A stretch of DNA of 64,000 nucleotides, taken from the NCBI GenBank assembly GCA_964017045.1, contig OZ024804.1:20074537-20138536 (forward strand), written 5' to 3'. The position numbers were made by a program, and so were the translations under genes. This document shows positions 58,240-64,000 of the stretch, one piece after another; position 1 is the first letter of the stretch, and each line of letters opens with the position of its first letter. This DNA is from Omphiscola glabra. Its lineage: Eukaryota; Mollusca; Gastropoda; Lymnaeidae. Below the pieces are notes generated by a model. It was not told the DNA's origin. It saw nothing but the letters and a program-made list of their open reading frames with translations, and made no database searches.

Positions 58240-60136
58240 AAAAAAGTAGCAATACTTCAAGACTTAGCTCGAGAAATTAAAAGAAGACAGAGAGCCGAAG
58301 GAAACAGAATCGTATGTAATTCTGGACACAGTGGAGAGCAATCCAAATAAAGCTATCAACCGCAGTGAAAAATCTACTATGACTATGACAAACAAAGAGA
58401 GTGGACATGGTCAGATGGAGACGCCAAAATGTAGCAAAATAGGTCATTCGACGAACGAGGGCCACAGGTACAGTAGGGTCAGACAACGCGTGATATTTAA
58501 TACAGATACAGATAGAATTCACCTGACCAACAAGAAACACATGGCCTCAAACGTAGGTTGCCGGTATGGAAATAGTGGACGGGTGCACCAGCTACCCGTT
58601 ACAAGACATCACAATGTGAACAGCGAAAAGTACAATACAAATCAATAGATGTAGGGCAGCCTACTTTAAAGGTTACAGTAACAGACAGCATAGAAATGTT
58701 AATGAAACAAATTAAAAGTATTTTAATAGCAGAATATCCGGAGATACAGTTAGACATTCCCCAGGAACAGATAGAGTTAGAACTAGAAAATATAGTTTGT
58801 TTCAGGGGGAAGGGACATGGACATGTCATTAGTCAGTGTCCGACAGTGCGACGAATGAGAACAAGGTTTCTTATACAGATTAGGGACACCACGGTCAAAT
58901 AACTGGGACGACGCAACCGGCTGCGACAAAGACAGCGCTGCCATAGAAGGGAACGGACAAAGAGTAGATCAGCAGACTGTTACCTAGCGACGTTAGCATA
59001 CGACAATAGAACACTTGAACATTTTTTTTTAAATAGCCATGTTAATATTTTTTTAGTGAAGTAATTCCATTCCTAATTGTAATTTGTATATGTGTAGATT
59101 GATTTCATGTTTCTTTTGGGGAAATTTAATTATAAATTGGGTCAATCGTGTCTTGAAAATTTGTCTGCACCTATTTAGAACATTGATGGTTTATTTCCCT
59201 ACAATGGAATGCCCTTATTCCGGGCTCTTAGCGTAACGAAACAATGTTGGTCTAGAAGTAGGAAGATAATTTAAGTATTTTTTTAGTCTGGATACTATGT
59301 CGGAGGAATGTTGTATTTCCGAAAGATTATTTACAAAGATTATTGGGTGTGTGTTTGCTAGCTATTCATTCAATAAATGTGAGGGATGAGAGAGGTAAAC
59401 ACGTTATTATGTTTTGGCTCGGTTATAATTAATTGTTTAACATGGCATGGATTGATAAAAGTTGCAGTAGTTTTTTGATGTTAGTGTTAGTAAATGATAT
59501 TATAACTATCGCCATGTACGGTAACATATATTGTTATGTTTTAAATGTTGCCATGTACCAGTACCGTAATAGTACTATGTTATTATGTATTAAATAAAGA
59601 TTCAACATCTTGACTTTTAACTTTATATGTGACGATTCAACTTCCTTAGTTGAATCTTAAAGAAGGAAGAGGGGGATGTGTCAAGGTGTAAGAACCCCAG
59701 AGAGTCTGGGTTGTGCCTGAATGCGTATCGGACTAAAATAAATATAAGCGTATGGATACAAAAGGAAAAAAAAAGGGGGGGGGAGTCGAGAAAGATAGAG
59801 TAGTAGTAGTAGTAGGTAGTGTGCAAGTGGTCAGTTAGTCAGTAGAGCAGGGGGAGGAAGCGGGTAGGACACTGACCAGATCAGTGGACCAGTGTTATTG
59901 TTATTTTGAGTTAGTACTAGTAAACAATAGTGTTGCGATCCATATATGCGGTTCTTTGGCTAAGTTTGTTAGCACAACCCACATTACTAAAGTGAGAACT
60001 TATAAGATTGGAGAGTAGTGAAATAAAACGTTAGGATTAATAACTAAAAGAGCTCTTCGACTCTTGTGTCCAGTGTTTGTGTACGTTGACAGTGTGTTTA
60101 AAATATCGTAAATCTAGACAACACTCACACCACGTA
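58240..60136 (+). mobile_element. 5'-truncated LTR retrotransposon remnant
   Basis: A degenerate gag-like region (58331-58902) contains a C-x2-G-x4-H-x4-C pattern (CFRGKGHGHVISQC), that is a CCHC zinc knuckle with its second Cys replaced by Gly. Stops separate the gag-like frames and no protease, reverse transcriptase or integrase region is recognised. Downstream, a purine tract AGAAGGAAGAGGGGGA is followed by TGTGTCAAGGTGTAAG, which looks like a polypurine tract and the start of a 3' LTR (59677 to about 60130). It is absent from the duplicate block (between about 41640 and 41690), so it arrived after the duplication. No 5' LTR found. Confidence 0.55.
59677..60130 (+). repeat. Putative solo 3' LTR
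   Basis: Starts TGTGTCAAGG right after a polypurine tract and contains an AATAAA signal near 60020. The right boundary is uncertain because it adjoins MITE copy 2. Confidence 0.4.
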
Positions 60137-60145
60137 CAATTCCTG

Positions 60146-60444
60146 GGTTACCGGAAATTTGATCGAAAGAAATTTCATCGACGGAAAATTGATCGACGGT
60201 AATTTGATCGAACGGAAGTTTGGTCGAATCTTTTTTTCAGTTCAGACGTTAAAATGTTCGTCAAATTTCTTTTTGAACGCACTATACTATATAGTAAAAC
60301 AAAATAATGCTTTCAAAATAGAAAGTTGACGCACAATTTTAACGTATAAACTAAAAAAACGATTCGACCAAATGTCCGTTCGATCAAATTTCGTCGATCA
60401 ATTTTCCGTCGACGAAATTTCTTTCGATCAAATTTCCGGATACG
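60146..60444. mobile_element. MITE copy 2 (Mutator-like, 9-bp target duplication)
   Basis: Ends GGTTACCGGAAATTTGATCG and, on minus, CGTATCCGGAAATTTGATCG; the inverted arms extend about 90 bp and contain repeated GATCGACGGAAAATTGATCG motifs. Exact 9-bp duplication CAATTCCTG at 60137-60145 and 60445-60453. Better preserved than copy 1, so probably younger. Confidence 0.85.
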
Positions 60445-60459
60445 CAATTCCTGACATTG

Positions 60460-60620
60460 TGTTTTGGGCCAACACTCAAAAATCGTATGAACTTACTGGT
60501 AAACATACTGTTAAACATTTTCGCCGCCCCGTCCGTGTTATGACCAATCGCATTGGACTTAAAAAGTTTGATTACATCACATTTCTCTTGTTGTCCTCTT
60601 GGATACAACATTTTAGCTTT
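60460..60620 (+). other. Duplicated possible coding relic (partner 41690-41850)
   Basis: WANTQKSYELTGKHTVKHF and RPVRVMTNRIG frame, open but unrecognised; see the partner entry. Confidence 0.3.
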
Positions 60621-61299
60621 GTATTTTTTTTTTTTTTAAACTGTTGTTTGTTTGCTGAAGAAGGCTTCTTGCCGACACTTTAGTTGTTTTGTTGCGTTCA
60701 TTTTTTTTGTTTAGTATTTTGCCATCCTTTGTTTCGCTCATTTTGTTTCCCACATATATTTAAAAATTTCACGTTGTCGAAGCAGATGTGTTGTCTAGAT
60801 TTATATAGTACGGCATACTGACACGCCATCAGTCTTTTTTTTCAGGTTGCATTACATTCCATAAAATAATAAAATGTTATCATTATTTTCCAAATATTCT
60901 TTTATTGATCCAAATAAATGGAAATTTTTTTTTGATTGCATTGTATATTTTCAGCACATAAATAAAAAAAAATTTGAAATCAAAACATCTACATTAAATT
61001 ATTTCACTTGTGAAGAAAAACAGCAATTCAGTTAATTCTCTTAGCTATATCCAGTACTTATTAGTTCTCATTAAGATTTTTGACTTCAGATTGATATTAA
61101 TTTATATTTATACTTATGGCCCTTAATATATATTTTTTCCTCTCTATACGGCCGTTCATTTAATCATTATACAAAGAGTAAAACATTCCCACTGGTTGCA
61201 AAAAAAAAAAAAAAAACAGTCGAGATTAATGTTTACTACGTTTCATATTAAAGAAGATTTAAGGTGTTTTTTTTTCGTCCAAATTTTCTTTTGTTCATT

Positions 61300-61716
61300 T
61301 TAAGGTGATTGGATGAAAATTGCACACATTAATAAGGGCTCAAAACGAGGGAACCACTACCGGGGCAACTTGAGCAGACGTAAGTCAGGTGAATTTAAAG
61401 GACCGGAAGACAGGAAGAACGTGATAAGCGAATACTAAGCGACTTAACTGGTAGACCTTGCTGACGTCGCCAAAAGAAACCACGCGAAACAAGGGAAAAG
61501 AAGAAGAAAGAAGAACAAGATCCGGAAACCCTTCAGAGAAAAAGGTCAAGGACATGGATGCCATGGCGACCGTTGCACCCGATGCCATAGTAGGTGGAGA
61601 CAAACCGACGTTAAGCGTGGACAAGATAGTGAGAATTCTTCAGCCAATCTTCAAAGCCAATTCTCTCATATTTGACAGTCGTATCCGTGTAAAGTTAGAT
61701 GTCACTGACGATGTGT
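61300..61716 (+). pseudogene. Duplicated coding relic, longer copy (partner 42544-42957)
   Basis: After a stop following VISEY, the frame continues MDAMATVAPDAIVGGDKPTL, DKIVRILQPIFKANSLIF and RIRVKLDVTDDV, where a GTAAGC donor consensus lies just before the stop codon. The ending keeps a plausible exon border that the partner has lost through a 220-bp deletion. Protein family not recognised. Confidence 0.4.
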
Positions 61717-64000
61717 AAGCGGTGAAGTGACGTCCGTTCCTAACATATTGCAAAGAAACACGTTTTAGCTACTGAGCTTTGTTGATACCACATAGAAAGT
61801 AAGATCTGATGTGTACACAGAGCAGCAGCTTTATAAAGATCATTGTCTGATCATTGTTTGGAGAAGGACAAAGATATTCAAATGCAAGTCTTGATAAACG
61901 AATCATTTATTGAGTATTTGAAAGAAAACTAATTCTCAAATAGTTTTACCTAAAAAAAAAAAAAAGAAACATTTGCCCAGTTTGTCATACGGGTATTAGA
62001 GCATGCATTGTTACAGTACTCTATCAATGAAGTTAAAGACGTCTTTTTTCCTAATCGCTTTAGACCACTGGCTCTTTAAAGATTTTGAGATACACATCCC
62101 TATTGGTGTTATTAAATCGTTTGACACATAATCTCATTGTCGTATCTATTTAAAAACAAATTTAAATATTTTTTAAAATAAAAATAAAATATACAAAACA
62201 TGTTCTTTTTCTTCAAATTATTAAATTTTATTTTCTCAGTAATAATCAGTTGGGCTTTTGTAGGATGATTGAGAATATTAAAACAAAATAGAAACACCAA
62301 TTTGTAAAAATAATAAACTTCCTTACTTGAGATATTCATGTGTTTAATTCTTGTTTGTGTTTTATTGACGAAAACCAGTGTCTAATGGTAAGGTTTAAAA
62401 TAACTAAACATGACTCTTCAATGAACAATTTTGGAACTCTGAAATAGATGTCTTTGGTTTGGAGAAAAATGAACGACCAGAATAGACCAGGTTGTTCCAT
62501 ATATCATATTGACAGTTAAGCAAGATCTGTGTAAACTCTTTTACAAAGCGCAGAACAATAATATGACGTTTCCCTCTTCCTCTTAATTCTTGTTCTGAGC
62601 TCTTAATAGTTGGCTTTAATGAGATGTAACGCCCGATATGCCTTAACCACCTGTCTACGATCACAAAGTCTCACTAAAATATGGTTATGTATTTTTTTTA
62701 AAGTTTTAAAATGCGGTCGTTTAAATGAAATTGCCTTGCTTTTTTTTACTTAATGTGATAGTTCATTTAATTGAATATAGCACATATTAAAATTTCTAAA
62801 TACAATTATGCATTCTGATGTTATGTGTTCAATACATAGTAATTAATTGGTATCTTGAAAGTTCCACGTCGGTATGGTACAGCTCAGAAGAGCCTCAAAT
62901 TTTGTTTAAAAACTTATTAAATTTAGCGTGAAGTGTCATGCGTACAAAATCTTAATTGCTCCAAGCACGAATGTTCTAACATATGATTACGCCAGTGTTC
63001 ATTCAAATTTCTTTTGTTTTGTTACGGTGTTGAATTACTTGTACAGCAACAACAGCGTGCTTATAAATCAGTAGATAACGATGAATGGCAGCATGAAAAG
63101 TAAATAGAGTCCATGTGAATTTTAAATAAGCCAGAGAACCACGGTTCTAACAATGTGAAATGTTTGTTCAAAACTTAAACTCAGTTTGGTCATATCGTTT
63201 CAGTAAAATATTGTTGTATAAAGTTTAGGTAAATTTGTGTTCTGAAACCATATTTTGAGTAACATTCTCGTCAAAATTGAGTTTTTAGGGATTGCATCTC
63301 TAAGTTTGAACTCAGATTTTCCTTCTCTTATTCTAGTCACCACCCAAGATTAGGGAGTCACATCCACCTGGGGTGCTTGTTATGATTTTTCTGTGTTCTT
63401 TTTCTCATAAGCTTGAACTTCAATAAACATTCAGGAAATCGATGTGACTTAGACCGGTGCAATTTTTAGCGACACGTTTATGGTTCTACTTGTATTGCAA
63501 TGAAAAAATTTAAGATTTATTTAGTATTCAACAAGGGAGGTCAATCGTGTCAAACAATAAATATTTCTTTTCTAAACGGTTTACTTCTCTTAGCAGACCA
63601 CGGTGCAACATATTTTGTTCCCCATTCATAGCTGTGTCGCATCCAAAGCTTAGGCACGACCATACTTAACGGAAAACTAAACATTTTTTACCTGAAAGGG
63701 TTTGTTAACTGGACATTGAAGTAAATTTTAATCATTATAACAACAAATTAATCTTCACATTCACAATATTCTGAATAAACTCGTCTGTATTCCACTTACA
63801 GTTAAATAGTTTATTAATACGTTATCTTTTCAAAGTGTTAATTGCTTTTATATCTATTTATTTTTTTGTCTGCAATCACCCGAAGCATTATTTTCTATAT
63901 AAATCGAAGACGCTAAAATGTAAAACTTCAAAATGGGACTATATTATTTTTCCAGCTTTCAAATTAATAATTTACATCATTATGGTTTAATTGTTTATTT
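61717..64000. other. Non-coding part of the G block, running off the window
   Basis: Matches 42940-45790 except for the missing GC-rich insert. Contains a minus-strand SINE-body scrap at about 63330-63400. No gene recognised. Confidence 0.5.

Larger units (their letters stand above)
53516..64000. repeat. Segmental duplication, copy 2 (gene G block)
   Basis: Collinear with 37663-45800, extending past the window end. Differences from copy 1: two MITE insertions (55285, 60146), an LTR-element remnant between about 57960 and 60136, an expanded 35-bp repeat at 57542, and no GC-rich insert. The landmark pairs are listed under copy 1. Confidence 0.85.

Overview
This window is AT-rich eukaryotic (metazoan) DNA. 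It shows spliced genes with GT-AG introns, long non-coding intergenic stretches, many minisatellites, and remnants of LINE, SINE, LTR, Helitron, hAT, mariner-like and Mutator-like elements. I see no rRNA gene, no complete tRNA gene, no bacterial operon and no CRISPR array. The overall texture would fit a mollusc, possibly a gastropod, but this is a weak inference because no species-diagnostic gene is present.

The main content is a cluster of related genes, all on the minus strand, encoding secreted or type I membrane proteins. Each has two coding exons. Exon 1 is short (149-161 nt) and carries a signal peptide. Exon 2 carries a cysteine-containing ectodomain, a Ser/Thr-rich stalk and usually one transmembrane segment plus a short tail. 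The intron is in phase 2 in every copy. I label the copies A (4409-5844, divergent), B (19839-22296), C (25674-27238), D (31340-31465, relic exon 1 only), E (37663-39302, short, hydrophobic C-terminus and possibly GPI-anchored), F (46408-48035, broken by a stop codon and a frameshift) and G (53516-56008). I do not recognise the ectodomain family. Four of the intact copies have an identical-looking acceptor 22-32 nt before the ATG, which suggests an untranslated first exon. Upstream of B, C and G there is a conserved block with two GGAAG (ETS-like) cores exactly 22 bp apart.

Layout: 1-4.4 kb, nothing recognised. 4.4-6.5 kb, gene A. 7.4-16.4 kb, an unusual concentration of unrelated minisatellites (32, about 66, 15, 31, about 24 and 37 bp units) with a SINE and a LINE reverse-transcriptase fragment. 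16.6 kb, a mariner-like MITE. 18.3-19.6 kb, a Helitron-like element. 19.8-28.7 kb, genes B and C with flanks. 29.3 kb, a LINE C-terminal fragment. 31.3-32.1 kb, relic D. 35.0-36.2 kb, a second Helitron-like array. 36.9-37.5 kb, 14 copies of a 40-bp repeat. 37.7-45.8 kb, gene E and its upstream flank. 46.4-48.0 kb, pseudogene F. 50.5-51.0 kb, a TA microsatellite and a hAT element. 53.5-64 kb, gene G and its upstream flank, which is a diverged duplicate of the E block interrupted by an LTR-element remnant and two copies of a MITE.

The cluster appears to have grown by repeated tandem segmental duplication, followed by diversification of how each protein is anchored (transmembrane, possible GPI, lost) and of its cytoplasmic tail (YTD/NL motif, PPxY motif, no tyrosine). 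This resembles the evolution of paired or multigene surface receptors. A receptor or immune role is inference only.
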